From Vanilla planifolia (lineage: Eukaryota > Streptophyta > Magnoliopsida > Asparagales > Orchidaceae): 64,000 nt of DNA. Every line of letters begins with the position of its first letter. Positions within the stretch are counted from its first letter, which is position 1. Of this stretch, positions 23,986 to 37,600 are shown piece after piece. Below the pieces are notes generated by a model. It was not told where the DNA came from. It worked only from the letters and a program-made list of their open reading frames with translations, and searched no databases. The stretch covers positions 40,764,633 through 40,828,632 of the forward strand of contig CM043875.1 in the NCBI GenBank assembly GCA_023846275.1, read 5' to 3'. Position numbers and translations under genes: made by a program.

Positions 23986-26830
23986 CAATTTATGTATGTG
24001 TGTGTATGACACGTATTTTTTGTTGTGCATAAAACCAAATGTATTAAGGAACATGTAGATTTAGACCAACATCTCATGTTCTTTGTATTTGTTTGAGGCT
24101 TGATGTACCAATTTTGTTCCAAATCATCTAGTTACAACTGACATTTTCTCCTGGGGTTCTCGGTCTCCTCCTTCACCACAAGAAATCCTTAATCTATCAC
24201 TAATGATTTGTTTGATGACAAGACAAATGACTTATGGACAACTAGTTCAGTCAAATTTTCCAAGGCGATAGAAAACAACACCTAACGATTAGGCCACTAC
24301 ATCGGGCGGTCATGCTTTAGTAGAATGTTACTATTTCCATCTTTTTTAATCTTGGCTTTTGTATAATTAGCCATTAAGGGCACTGGTAGTGAAGGTTCTT
24401 TGTTATGGAGTTTTGAGTGAGATTTTAGTGTATTTTTATTTTGAAAAAGCTATCTTTCAATTTTTTTGTGTTCATCCAAGGTATATGGTGGATCCGAGAA
24501 TAGTGAAATGCCTTCCTGAGTCATCATGGCTACTTGGGCATGATGCCTAGAACTAGTGGCGAGTTGAGGTAGTGCTGTTACATTATCACACTTCTTCAAC
24601 CATCCATTCCCGCACAGCACTATCTCCAAGCTCCTCATTGGCTTGGGTGAACCACTCCATTCTCTCTCTATGACATCATTTTCATAAAGTCCGAAACAAA
24701 TGAGTCATTGTTCTTTCTGTTGTATTTTGTTTCCCTCTAAATCCATTTTAATTTTTCCAGTGAGTTCCTTAAGTCATTTTAGAACATATTAGTTTGAAAA
24801 GTTGTTTACACGTTTCATGATTAGAACATTTTTGAGATTGAGACTGTAGGGTTGCTTCTTCATTGTCTCCATTTGGACTGTCCTAAAAGTCTAGGCAGTC
24901 CCAAATGACTGGAAAATTTTATAGGTTGTTAATCATTGTCCTCTAAGATTCACCCTTCATCCTTTAAAAAATGTTCTGCTGCCATGTTTATATCCATTGT
25001 TTACTATTTGTGATTTGAGTTTTTTTTTTTTTTTCCTAACTTTTTGTTATTATATCCCACGACGATCTCCACAACACCCACCTCAAGTCCAATATGCAGG
25101 GACCCATCCGCTCCGGGTGGATTACCTCTTTAGATTCCCACAAGATTCAAAGCGCTGGCTAACACTTGGAAGCAGATTTGCTGGGTTTTTCACGCTAAAC
25201 TTACTCCTTTTTAGTTGTAGGATTCCTGCTTAATCCATTTATGTTGTGCTGTAAAACCATTTTGGCCTCTTTGTGCTTATTTTCTTGTGTGCGCCTTTCA
25301 TGTTGATCGACTTGAAGAATTGTCTCCGTTGAATCCTAAATACTTTTACTGCTTATGGTTTTGTTTTGATTGCCTATTGTCAAGCATTTTATGATCTGTT
25401 TAGTGAATTACTAAATCTTATGTGCATTTAAGATTTGTTGATCTGATTCATAGCTTGGCAAATGTCATAATCTTTGGGTTTTTGATCGAGTATTTGTGAT
25501 TTTCTTCTGTCATTAGGCGCTTGAAGAAGCAAATGTGTTTTCATTACATTTGTATAAAGCATAACTATTTAGCCATGGTTGACACAACCTAGATAGCTAC
25601 AGGAAGAAGACGACCATTCTCGGCTATTTGGACAAATTACCAAAGGACTCAAAATTACCCCAGAGACCAAAACTTGGGAATTCATGTGTAATTCCTCCAA
25701 GCAATTCAAACTAGGGGTGCATGGTCCCTTCCTTGGTAGGCCAGCTTTTCCCTCCATTCTCGCATCGATATGCATGACCTATATTGAAGTACTTACTCTA
25801 CTATTTAAGAGACATTTAATGTTTGACACAACTTGCACAACTCTCGCACATGCTTGTAGACATTTTCCAATTGAATCCTGATTTTTCGTTTGGTAGTGTG
25901 TGGACTTTGTATGACCTGAAAGGTAGGCTTGCAAGTTGATTAATCTGTTAGTCATCTCTCCAATCTAATTTTCAAACCTAGCGAACTGTAAATTGCCAAT
26001 TTTGAAACGTCTGTTGTCCATATTTTAGTTATTGTCCCAAGCCTTTGGTATTGTCATATGCTGCATTAGTTGCTTTTGGTAGGAGTCATCATCAATAAGG
26101 CTGCCTAATTCTAGCCCCAATTCTTGCCAACGTCGCCACATGGCATGTGCTAATCAACCAAATCAATCCAATCTAAAACTTCAAAAGAATAGCAAAGCGT
26201 GATTTGGAAGTTCGCTTTATTGTTTTAATCTAGTCTTATAGCCACAAGAATTGATATTCTGTAGAAGCTTGAATTTACTTGAATAGTATGTTAAAATACC
26301 AATTGACTAGAGTTGGGACCAATAAAATCTAGGTCAGGACCTTTCCAACTATGTCCTGGTTGCTCCCATAGTAGCTTGCTTGTGTTAGATTTAACTGAAG
26401 CTTCTTACATATAGCTGCATGATTGCAATGTAAGTATGATGAATTCCTGTGTTGAAAGAAAAGAATTATTGTCTTAGGGATACATAATTTGTCGAGTTTG
26501 TTATAAGTATTTCACAAGCTCAGTTATTTTAATATAAGTGTGGTCAATAGAGAATGAGCTTCTTATAACCTTTACAACTAGTAATTTATATGATGTAAAC
26601 ATAAGAAATAAGATGTGGCCCATGAAAGGTTTGGCTGACTGAGTTAAGCATGCTTTAAGCCAAGCTTAATGTTTTATAGAAATCAAATATCATACCTTAC
26701 ATTATCATCATCTATGTGCACTCCGTACTCTATTTATCCATTTACGTACTTTATACGGTTCCGTTGCAAAGTGGCCGTTTGGTGATGCCGATCTGCACGT
26801 TATGGCCATCAATGGCACATAAGCGTTATG
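23310..26830. other. 3.5 kb without a recognised gene
   Basis: AT-rich sequence with scattered short open frames, none matching a family I know. It contains a long TA microsatellite (23,923-23,984) and a slightly GC-richer stretch near 25,050-25,200. It may include further decayed retroelement parts. Confidence 0.4.
23923..23984. repeat. (TA)31 microsatellite
   Basis: About 62 bp of uninterrupted TA, the longest simple repeat in the window. The open frames that cross it on both strands encode only alternating Tyr-Ile and are artefacts. Confidence 0.95.
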
Positions 26831-26831
26831 T

Positions 26832-26833
<2 letters not shown>

Positions 26834-26867
<34 letters not shown>
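26834..26867. repeat. 34-bp poly(T) run
   Basis: An uninterrupted T run follows a slightly GC-richer 100-bp stretch (about 26,700-26,830). It could be the poly(A) tail of a minus-strand retroposed sequence. No LINE reverse transcriptase or SINE promoter boxes were recognised nearby. Confidence 0.9.
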
Positions 26868-28259
26868 CTTTTTTCTTCTCGAGTGTCACCTTTAACGCTT
26901 TTGGAACTTTGACTTCACTCTTTCTTTCTTAGAATTCTTTTCCTTTAACGAAAACGTAGTATCAAAGTTAAGTTGATATTTATTCTTCGAACCCATTTCC
27001 TTCCATCGAAGGAACGAACCCATTTCTTTGTATTTATTTTTCTTGTGTGCAATTATTCTACCTTTTTATTTTCAGGAATAAAAAAATAATTTAATTCTTA
27101 TATAATATTTCTAACTTATGATTTCATCATTATTTATCGAGTGTCATTATTGTTATATTGCATTTTCTTGTTTCAACAAGTTATTGTATTTTTGTCTCTT
27201 CTTTGACTGAGTCTAAAAATGGATTTCACGCAAAGTTTCGTGTTTCTTAGTTCATTCCTTGGTCAAGTTTTTGGATCTAGAAGGGATATGTTGAAATGGA
27301 ATGCAGCTGCTTTGTTTGAATCAACTTCCCATGGTAACCTAATAGGACAAACTTAGATTTGAAGATAGGACAGTGATGTATGCGTCCTCTTTACATCCTT
27401 CCTGATAGTAAATTTTATTACTAATGCTTCAATTGATAACGAACTGAGATGTTAGATTATATCGACCTATTTGCATTTAAGTTGTTCTTCGTTTGCATCA
27501 AAATAAGTTCTTCTTAGGTCAATTGCCGATTCTGGCTAAGGTTAGCTCACGTATTAAATGGACCTTTGGTTTATTGACTCTGACTTTAGTCAAGCCAATG
27601 GTATCTCGATTGGATTGTTATTCGAAGAACTAAATGTGCTAAAAGGAATGTTTTTATTAAAAACTTGGCCGTAGACATGCATCATTTATAAATAATATTA
27701 ATGGTAAATGTGATTTAATTGGAATTAAGTAATGTAATGTAGTTGGCAGGGCACAAAGTTAGTATGGGTCAAAACCAATGGTCTCTTCATGAGGTAGATT
27801 TGTTTGGATAAATATAGAGTGATTTTATATTGGATATTTAATAAGATATGATTTGGATATATAAAATAATGATTGTAATATAATAGTTTAGTTTTTTTTT
27901 AATTGATAAATATTGTTTGTGTATTAGACTAAATTAAGTTCTTTTTTGATGCAAAATCTACAAAATAGGGAAAAAAGTTTTTCATCATTTTGTTGCAGTT
28001 TGTTGGTAACATGTGAATATTATTACTCTTTTTATATATGATTTTTTTATTTAAAAATAATATTTTGAAAAACAATATTAACAAAAGTTTGTTTAAGGAA
28101 AAGTAGTTGTTCAATATTTTATTTGTTAAAATTGTCATATTTAAATTTTAAAAAAATTAAGAAATTATAATGAAATTTATTCTCTAGACTAGTGATGTTT
28201 TGGATTTTTCTTTTTCAACATTCTCCAGTCAAAAATTACTTTTAATTAGTTTTTTTTTT
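26868..28259. other. AT-rich stretch, no feature recognised
   Basis: Neither strand shows coding or repeat structure that I can name. Confidence 0.4.
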
Positions 28260-28279
28260 TTATTTTAAGAAGAGGCTTT

Positions 28280-28535
28280 TGGTAATCACTTTGAAAAAGA
28301 GACAGCCGCAAAGATTGACGTTGAATACCATTGCCGATAAGGCAGCGCCGGTCCCGTAGATCGTGCCATGTGCGCGGTCATTGCCGCTCTCTCGCTGCCA
28401 AGTGGGCCCCCATGCATACCCAGTCAGCTTCCTAGTCTGCCACGCGTAAATCCGCATGCTCGAAGAATCTCCCTTCCAAGTACCTAAAGAAGCTTCCAGT
28501 TCTCCATTCAACCTTTCACTCGAACATTTCATCTT
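28280..28535. other. Isolated GC-rich patch, unassigned
   Basis: About 250 bp are much richer in G and C than the flanks. A minus-strand frame of 90 codons (28,260-28,532) covers it, but the predicted protein shows no family motif. It could be a captured gene fragment, part of a DNA transposon, or a decayed exon. I cannot assign it. Confidence 0.25.
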
Positions 28536-28559
28536 TTCTAAATAAATAATGAATAAACC

Positions 28560-30600
28560 ATCAAATGTAGCGTATATGTTATGCTATATTAACAGTTGCA
28601 GGCTTTAATAAAAACCGGTCACGCAAAGTCACTCGGGTCAAGGAACAAGCTCTCAAACAATCATTAGTTGGTCATTAGTATCCCAAATGAAACATGGGGC
28701 CAAACTTAACTTGCGGTGACCTTGTCGGCTTGCTTAACACTTGGTATTATTATATAATATCAATATAATTAACAGTAAAAAGTTCCATTTCTAGTATTGT
28801 TAATTAAAAAAATTTCTTATATAAAAGAATACAAAGTTTTATTTTTATTTTTTTAAAACGATAAAATATTTAAATTAGTTTATTGGACAGGTTGTTGGTT
28901 ATTTGGTTTCCCACTTCTCAAACTGGCAAACAATGGGAATGTTGGCCGATAGGAACCTTGGGCTGATGGCCGACTGTGAATATAAACCAAATCCCATTAA
29001 ATGCTTGTTTGATATAATATTAAAAGCTTGCTTCAAAAGTTTTTTTAATCAAATAATAATAATAATAATAATAAACTTTATTGTTCATATAAATCATCTT
29101 TTTTAAAAGCTTTTGTTATGAAAATTTATTATCTCCTTTCCAAAACATGAGATGCATCGAACATATATAAAACATAAAATTATCATAAATGTTAGGGTTT
29201 TTGGTTGATGACTTAAGAAATAAAATATTTTTATAATAGATATCACAAGTTAAGTAAAGCTCTTATTTTATTGATTAAATGGTCAAGTTTTATGAATAGG
29301 CATCAAATTAAGAATACTCACACCAAATAAAGCCTTTATAAGACCAGAAGCTTAATTACGAAGAGAGTTTTTAGATTTTTTTAAAACAAAGACCATTAAC
29401 TTATCTTCTCGAAAAACGAAAACCATTCATATGAATTTTATTTTCATTAGATAAAATTCAATACAATTCAGATATACAGACAATAGCAAGTTGATTTGTT
29501 TTTTTATGACTCTATCTCTTATCACAAACTCAATTGAAATAATTTACTAACATGTTTTCATTATCTCAAGAATGAGATATGTAATTTTTTAAATAATATT
29601 AAGATTATTTCAAGTTTTAATTTAAAAATAATTAACTCAATTGTGCAATAAGAAGAAGAAGAAAAATTCCTCCAAATTCCTTTAAAAAAGAATTCATCTT
29701 TTATTATTTTGTGGGTGTTTTCATCAAAGATCAATTTGTAAATAATTTTTAATACAAAAAACATTAAGCATACTGTTTATATTTTCACCATTATAAATAA
29801 ATAAATAAAAAACTATAAAAAAAACTTTGAACAACAAGGAGGCAAACTTAAGTGCGCCGCGTATGTGGAATTGACCAAACCTATGCGCCGAAACCTTAAG
29901 CTCGTTGGTGATCAACCAACCACCTAACCCGCGTCTCTAATGTTTATATTTATGCCGTCTGCCAAACTTAAATTTTTAAGTTTATATTAATCATAGGTTG
30001 TACATATGACACGTGCCATAGTCTTATTAATCACGTGGTAATTAATGATAGCAGCAAAAGAATTTCAAATAGCAGGTCGAGAAAATTGTCTTAATTTATT
30101 TTAAACTTGAGTTCAAAATGTACAATTATACACAACCACTTTTGATTGAAATCAGAATTCAGCTATTAGAAATATTAAAAAAATAGACAACTTTAAAAAA
30201 AAAATAAAAAGTAAAAATTAAAAATTCAATAATGTTAAAAATAAAAAAAAAATTTCAAATAAAGAGTTGCTCTATTTGAAACTCTAAAGCAAACCGGGCC
30301 TTAGTCTAAAATGAAAATGACCCATTGAATAGAATGAGATTTATTAAAATAATTATTTAAGTCATAGCAGCTTTGAAGTGTGTAGATTATGCTTGTCTTT
30401 GAATAAAATTCAAATTTAACCATAAATATAAACTTCACTTAAAATATTAAATAAATAAATAAATAAATAAACAAAAGAAATAAGGAAGGAAGCCGATAAA
30501 CATCTAGAAAGGGTATCATGCATCCGATATTAGAGGTAAACCAGAAATAGGGATTTACCTCTACATTAATTAAGCAAATATTTGTCAACCATCGCTGCAT
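28560..30600. other. AT-rich region downstream of the ERF gene
   Basis: No genes were recognised. It includes an (AAT)n microsatellite at about 29,051-29,073 and an (AAAT)n run at about 30,447-30,470. The 3' UTR of the ERF gene should lie just below 30,633. Confidence 0.5.
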
Positions 30601-30632
30601 CCATCCGAGAAAAACCAAAACTGCATCACAAA

Positions 30633-31866
30633 TCATGGTTCGCCAGCGCCGGTTTGATCGCCCGCACTCCAAGAAGAGCTGGCCTCGGAACAATTCGAAC
30701 CCGGGCTCCCAAACCGCAGCATCACTTCGGTCGTCATCGTGGGCGTCCCCCGCGGCGACGCCCCGAACGATATCGTCGACGAACCCTCTCCAACATACCC
30801 AGCGCCGTGGATCGGCGGCTCTTCCCCCGATCCGCCTCGCAAGAGCTGTGCGTATTGGACCAAGTCGGGGTAGAACGCCGAGAGCGGCACCGGACCCAAC
30901 TGCCCGGCGGGCCGAACCGGAGGCACCACCGGACGGTTGGCCCCGAAGCCGAGTCCGAGGCCCGTCCTGCCTTGGAGTCGCTCGGGGAAGTTGAGCTTCG
31001 CCTTGGCGCCTTTAAACCTCAACGCCGCCTCGTCGTAGGCGATCGCCGCCCCCTCCGCCGTGTCGAAGGTTCCAAGCCAAACTCGTGCTGCCTTCTTCGG
31101 GTCTCGAATCTCCGCCGCCCATTTTCCCCACGGCCTTTGCCTCACTCCCCTGTAATGCTTCCTTCTCTCCCTCCCTTCAAAAAAACTAAACTAATTGCAT
31201 TTGTTTTACAAAAAAAAAAAATGTAAATAAAATGCATTAAAATGTATATCTATATTAAAAAATAACTTAATATGCCAAAAAGTAACTATAATGCGAATTA
31301 AAAATTAATAAACACGACAAATGTAGGTTAATTATTCTTAATTAATTACTCATATAAGTTAATTTCCAGCTGTTCAACTACAAAAAGTTATTTCTTTCTC
31401 CAAACTTCTACCAAAAAAAAAAACATTTTTATTAATATAAATCTTCTTTTTTTTAAAACTCCATTCTACAAAAAAATAAATTCTAAACGCAAAAGCTGCC
31501 AACAAACTAACGTCTGCGAAGCTAATTTACACCAGCAAAAGGGAGTTAGGGTTTCCTTCCACAAAGCATAAAGCGAGTTAGGGTTTCTCTATTCCATGAA
31601 GCAAAACCGTTAAAAACGACGGAGAAGAATGAATCGATTTAACCTTCTACTTGAGAACAACCTTGCTCTTCCTCGGGCAGCCCGGCGCCGAGCAGACACG
31701 GCAAAGATGTCGCAGCAGGGGTCTGCTGCTCGCCGGCGGGAAAAGCGCCGCCGCCGATCACATGAGCGAGGGCGGAGACCATGGCTGAGGTGTCGTAGTC
31801 GGCACGTGAGGAGTTGTACTGATGGCGTGTGTAGTTCTCGTGGGCTTCGTTCTCTTGGTCTTCCAT
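30633..31866 (-). CDS. AP2/ERF-domain transcription factor, group X-like (ABR1/RAP2.6L type)
   Basis: This is a nuclear ethylene-response-factor-type regulator that binds GCC-box-like DNA. There are two exons on the minus strand: 31,866-31,644 and 31,174-30,633. They are joined by a phase-1 intron of 469 bp (donor AAG|GTTAAA, acceptor TTTTTGAAG|GG), giving about 254 residues. ATG at 31,866 is the first ATG after an in-frame TAG. The single AP2 domain spans roughly residues 81-139: [39 protein letters not shown] and LNFPER. Ala and Asp in WAAEIRD mark the ERF rather than the DREB branch. The N-terminal [13 protein letters not shown] (about residues 27-39) resembles the MVSAL...VI motif of group X ERFs. 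The remaining tail is Gly/Pro/Ser-rich. Coding DNA is strongly GC-rich compared with its surroundings. No deletion or frameshift is visible. Exact orthology is not claimed. Confidence 0.93.
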
Positions 31867-31922
31867 ACCTGAGATGGGATATAGATCCACTCCTGTCTGC
31901 TACTCTTGACTTCTCTCCTCCC

Positions 31923-31946
31923 CTACTCCGCACCTTTCTTAACCAT
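31923..31946 (-). promoter_or_regulatory. Short upstream ORF in the ERF leader
   Basis: The minus strand has ATG at 31,946 followed by six codons and a TAG (peptide MVKKGAE), ending 57 nt before the ERF start codon. If the transcript begins further upstream it would be an upstream ORF that could lower ERF translation. The transcription start is not known. Confidence 0.4.
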
Positions 31947-31949
31947 CGG

Positions 31950-32160
31950 TAGACGATGACAACGTCGACCCCAACGAAAGACTTTAGAGAGCCAGAGTGT
32001 GTGTGATGTAGAAAGAGAAACGGGAGGAAGAACGAGCTAAGCTGTAGTGAGATGAAGAGGAAAATGGGGGATGTTTGGGAGAGTTCTTAAGGGTAAAGAT
32101 TGAGTGGGGTTGTGGCTTGGGAATTATTCGTATAAAATAAAAAAGACAAAGTGGAGGAAA
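31950..32160 (-). promoter_or_regulatory. Probable ERF promoter and leader region
   Basis: Purine/pyrimidine-skewed, moderately GC-rich sequence lies upstream of the ERF start and changes abruptly to AT-rich DNA near 32,150. A TATA-like TTTTATACG (minus strand, about 32,131-32,139) is the best core-promoter candidate. No other site is proposed. Confidence 0.3.
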
Positions 32161-35100
32161 ATTGTTGATATTATATATTTAGAATTTGACTATTATGTGG
32201 GATTAGAAAATGCTATAATTAGTTTGATGATAATTGCACTGATTTAATATTTTTTTTGTAATTTTATTATAACATGTAAAAATTTATCAACAAAAAATAA
32301 TTTTTAGTTTTACTCATATAATATTGTTTTAAGAAAAATATATTTTAAGCTCCATTTTATTCAAAAGACAATATATTTGCAAATTGCTTAGCTATATTTA
32401 AGTTTAGGGTATGTTTGTTTTTCTTTAAGGATTCAATTGATTCTATGTTATAATTAAAATCACAAATTAAGAAATCAGTTAAGAGACTTCTCATGTTGAT
32501 CATTAATTCATCATGAGGATGTCCCTTCTTCAAATAAATGGCTTATTACTTTCCCATTATTTTTAATTTGATTCTAAAATTTTAAAAATTTTTCCGTCTT
32601 TCTATCTTTCATTTATCAGTGAAAAACATTAGCAAGGAATCATGGTCACTATCAAGCATTACTAATAACTATCATTGAGCCAATCCACTTATCATCATCA
32701 ACTTCTTTTTGAACTCATTGTCATTAAGCGTATCTCTTAATGGGATGTCTCTTTTTGTTAGATATAGTTCATTCATACTTTTTTTACGTATATTTCTTAT
32801 TGAACAATTCTATAATTCATAACAATTGATACTATTTAAATTAAAAATAAAAATAACATTCTAAAGAGTGGTTATTTAAATAATATTTTAAAACTAAAAA
32901 TACTACTTTTCTTTTACTATGATAGAAAAATATTAAAATTATTTTCAACCAAGCTATCAATATACTACAAAATTAATTTTGCAACTTATTATCCAAATTT
33001 TAAACCCTTAAGACACATATTGGATCTATCTCTCAAATCTTTTTCACACTAAAAAAAAAAAATGGAAGGAAGGTTCAAGGGACCCTCATTTCTATCCTTA
33101 GGTTGCATCCCAAGAGTGATTCATAATCCCTCTTAATTTAATCTACCTAATTAATGGATATTATTTAATGTTATTGTGATCTAATAAACAGACACTGCAC
33201 AGGACAAACTAATTGATTAACTCTCCCTAAACCATACAAATTTCTTTGAAACAGCTTCCAAAGAATAGAACATAGCTTTGGCACAACTGACAACAAATTT
33301 GTTTTTTCTTAGCAATTTGAGATCATACATCAGTTAATTGGTTTTGAACGTATAAAAAATAGAATAAAATAAAATAAATAAAAAAAAAAAACAAAGCTCT
33401 CCTATATTAAATATAAATTTAAATGGTATTGTCATGGAGAGCTGGAATAAAGGAACCCTTTGCTGATATTTAATGTAATAATTTCAAAAGATAATTTGTG
33501 TGTTACTGACTTTAATTATATAGAATAAAGGTCATAATCAATCAAGCTTTCCTCATCGTTTCAATTTGTTCATGACAATGGTATTAATTCTTTCTGCAGC
33601 TTAGTTTGACATTTAAGGGGGCTGTATTTTATTCTATTTTTTCAAAGGACATCATTCATGAATGGTGAATTATTTTCTCATATATTCAGACCTATAAAGC
33701 AATACGACTAACTACTGTGCTACTTTGAATGCAATTCTACGTGCAATTTTTTTTAATGTTTGTTATATTTGATAATTATAATTACATCCTAATTAATTTA
33801 TAAAAGAAAAAAATAATAATTTTTGTTCATCTTTGTTGTATACTCCAATGCAAGTTTTCTCTGCATATGCTTTCAAGAGATGTTTCTTCCTTTCGAAGAG
33901 CTTGAAGCTCTGGTTTAAAAAGGTTGAAAATATCAATATTCTAACAAAAAATTGTAATTAAAACTTTATTTCTATTCTACTTAACTCTTGAATTAAAATA
34001 CTTTAAAATGTTGATTTTGAAAATTTTTATATTTTTAAATTCAAACAGAGAGTTTTTTTTTCTAACTTAAAACATATTTTTTAAACTCAAGCTATTTGAA
34101 GAGCAGTTCAGGAAGACTCCAACCAGCAACTGAAATTTGAGCGAATTACATTTTTTGGATAAATTAATAATGAATGGAAATATTTTAACTTTTTGGGGGG
34201 CATTCAATGATTAAAAATAGATTTATTTGCTAATTATTTCCTTTCCATTAATCATTTATTTGCTTTTTTTTGATGAAGACTATTATTCCTCTTTAAAAAA
34301 GAATCCGCCCATTCAAACGTTCACCTAATCGTTCTCAAACAAGCAGAGAAAGCAAGTCGAGTTGCTAAGCCACTTCACACCTAAGCTTTCTGGAAGTCTT
34401 CACATGTGACTGTAATAGAAGCTTCCAAGAATATTTATAACAGTGGGTTAAACAAATATAAGAAATGTAGCATTTAAATCATTAATCAACCATCTATACA
34501 TATGATATTTATTATTAGCATATTGAGTCTGATTTAAAAAAATAACTTGTCTTATCTATTATCTAATTCTCATTCAAGTATTTTCCTATGTTACAAACAA
34601 TATTATTTACGAAGCCGGTGAGTCGAACAATAGTATATATACAATTTTTTCTTCAATGGCCTACATGATCAAGAGATAATTATAAATTTGTTTTTAATAG
34701 ATAAATAAAATATTATATCACATTATCAAATTATAAAACTTTTTATCGTCACATTTTTAATCAATTATTATTGTCTTTGACAAATAGATGGCATTTATCA
34801 CTTTCATTTCTGATCTATTTGATCTCTTAAATTTCAATACTAACGAACTTTGATATATGATCTCACCGTCCTTTTTGCAACGCTAAGTACATCTTTTCCC
34901 TGGCGTCCCAATATCTTTACATCAATTATCTTGCAGCCAAAAGCCAAATCAGGGCTGCTTCTTGTATCAAATCAGTTGCTTATATGTCAACGAAGGTGAA
35001 CAATAGAATCTCTTCCCGTATAGCATACAGATGTAAATTTGCATAAACAAAAGTACTACTCTAAGATGAACTTTTCAGAACTGATAACGGGATACTGTAC

Positions 35101-36960
35101 AGCAATTAGAAAAGAATTACATGTTATTTAAATTAATTGCAGGGCCATGATAAAAAAATGTTAGTTTGAGCTATTTTCATAAAATTATAGGGATGAAAAA
35201 GAATATTGTGTTTTTAATCTGCATGTATTCACTCCAAAACCACGTGAGCTAAAACACTGCTTTAAACAAAATACAACAAAAATTATAATTAAGTATTTAA
35301 GGAATACGATAAGCATTGTCATAAAGGGTTTAGAGGCAAACAGAAAAGTCTATTTGATTGCACGCCATTAAAAAACATGGTAAAATTAACACAATTTCAT
35401 CATTTGATCAGATTTGTAACTACGAATTCAAGGTGGCACAAGAGAAGTAGATACCCTGAAGCAACAAGGAAAACAGCTGCAAATAAACTTCAGCATGAGG
35501 AAATGAATTAGCCGAAAGATCATGAGTCAATACAAAAATATATGCAATGTTGTTATTTATTTATGGTTATGTAAAAATAATCTCTCATTAGAAATAAGGA
35601 GCAATCCTCATATCAGATGCATTGCCATCAATAATGAGTTAAATAGCATACGGATAGGCTAAATAATGAGTTATTTATGCACAAAACCTAGAATTACACA
35701 TTTTTTTTTTGTGGTGAAAAGAAAACTACAAATTTTTCATAATGATGCAATCGCACAATATATTCTCGCAAAAAACTTAGCCATCAATTTTGAGTCCTAG
35801 GTTTCAATTATGATTAAGACAATATTCCAAAGGATTTTCTTTTCTTTTTTTTTTTCAAAAATTTAGTTCCAAACACAAATTTTCAATGAATTAAAAAAAT
35901 TACACAAGAATTTTCAAAAGTTGCGTTATACAGTGGTTTTAATAGAATCATAACATGATCATAACTAATGTAAAAAGGAAACACTCGAATGTCTATATAA
36001 ACAATTAAATATCAACAATTGCTCACAGCAAGTTCTCAAGCAAAACATTTGGCTAAGATGGCTCTGTAGCATCATGTTTTCATGCAGAGTCAACCCACAT
36101 TCAGGAGATTAACTAGCAACAAAAGTTGCGGCCCATCGATCAAGAACCATAAATTTCACACCCAAATGCAAGCATAAAAGAGAATAAACATTGAAACAAA
36201 AAAGACAATTTTAATCAGCCTGGTTAAGCAAGCAATTCAGGTTCGATTCAGAGTCATTGACATGCAATTGACTATCTCAAATATCACCGTACGACTGTTC
36301 CATACACACTACAAATATATCTTCACACCAACAAATAAAGACCTCAACAAAATAAAATTTAACAACGTCAATCAATGACACCGTACAAACCTTTAAAAAT
36401 GCATTAGTTCAACTGCCTGTTGGAGTTTGTCCTAAGGTCTGGGTCAAATCTCTATGGCTTGGAAGAAATCACCTCTAATGATCTCTAATGCCAAAACTCC
36501 TACAAAAGTTTCAAGGAAAAGTCTCCAAATCCTTCAGTGTCAACCATGAATTCCATTAAGTAGTGAGGTTGTGCTATCAAATAAGATATTTGGTCATTCC
36601 TCCATTTTTGCTCGTCATTATCCACTCATTAAAAATGCTCTCAATTTGTCAATGTTTATATCTAGAGGCAAAGAAGTACATCCAATGTCACCAATGAACC
36701 TGTGTTAACTGCTGGGATCAATATATATGCATCTAAATGAACCATGTCATGGCACCTACTTTGTAATCAGTTAATATCTTATGTGGTGTGAAGATAGATG
36801 TCCACGATGTGCTACAAAGCATGCTAGGTAAAGATTAAAGAAGCTAAATACAAAATAAGACAAAGGAAAGAAAAGCTGCAGGCCTACTTCTAGCATAATG
36901 TTAAATTCAAGACATTAAATACAAAACAAATGTGAATATCTACAAATAAGTCTAATTCAT
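32160..36960. other. 4.8 kb AT-rich intergenic DNA, no gene recognised
   Basis: No open frame with family resemblance occurs on either strand. Only A- or T-runs and short simple repeats are seen. Parts may be decayed transposon sequence adjoining the integrase fragment at 37 kb. Confidence 0.5.
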
Positions 36961-36967
36961 ACATGTT

Positions 36968-37600
36968 TTATCTCATTTTTATGAGAATTTTGAAAGGATG
37001 CATCTTCTTATCAGTTAAGTTTTTAAAAGTTATGAATAAAAGCCACCCTTGACATGGTCTAGCCATAACTTGATCCCCTTCATTGAAATGGAAGTAGCTT
37101 CGATGCGAATCTACATAACTAGTCACAGCTTTTCTTCTATATTCTACCCATAGATCGTGCATATGTTGTCCAAGTGATAATATAAATTCATTATTCCCAA
37201 AAATAATAGGGAACTCTATGAGAATAATTAGTTTTTTAGATCCATAATCAATGACAATATGAAATAGATTGCACTATTAAACTATTGTCACTTATTATAT
37301 ATAAAGTCTACTCCTGAAGATATCTTAAATTATGTCTATAAAAAACGAGACATCTCAACAAATTTCTTAAACTCCTATTAATCGTTTCAGTTTGACCAAC
37401 TATTTGTAGATAGTATAGCAAAGAAAATAATAGTTCTCATTCTAACACAAAAAGTCTTCCAAATGTAGCATATAAATTTCATATAATTATCAAAGACTAT
37501 TGCCATTAGAAGTCATTGTAACCTCCCAAATTCATCAAAAAGTATTTTGGCTATATTGAACACATCAATTGCCTTTTTTCGCATATCATCTTTAAAAAAT
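36968..37600 (-). mobile_element. Ty3/gypsy integrase fragment
   Basis: On the minus strand (about 37,580 down to 36,968) the translation follows the integrase core and C-terminus of a gypsy element: AIDVFNIAKILFDEFGRL, then VKLKRLI...NLLRCLV-like, then SYVDSHRSYFHFNEGDQVMA, NLTDKKMHPFKILIKM. Frameshifts and stops lie between the blocks. No other domains of the element were recognised, so this is an isolated fragment. Confidence 0.75.

Noticed and set aside
23707-24122. Open frames with Tyr-Ile repeats on both strands
   Set aside because: They are produced by the (TA)n microsatellite.
30582-31226. 214-codon plus-strand Arg/Pro-rich frame
   Set aside because: It is antisense to the ERF exon; open only because the ERF coding DNA is GC-rich.
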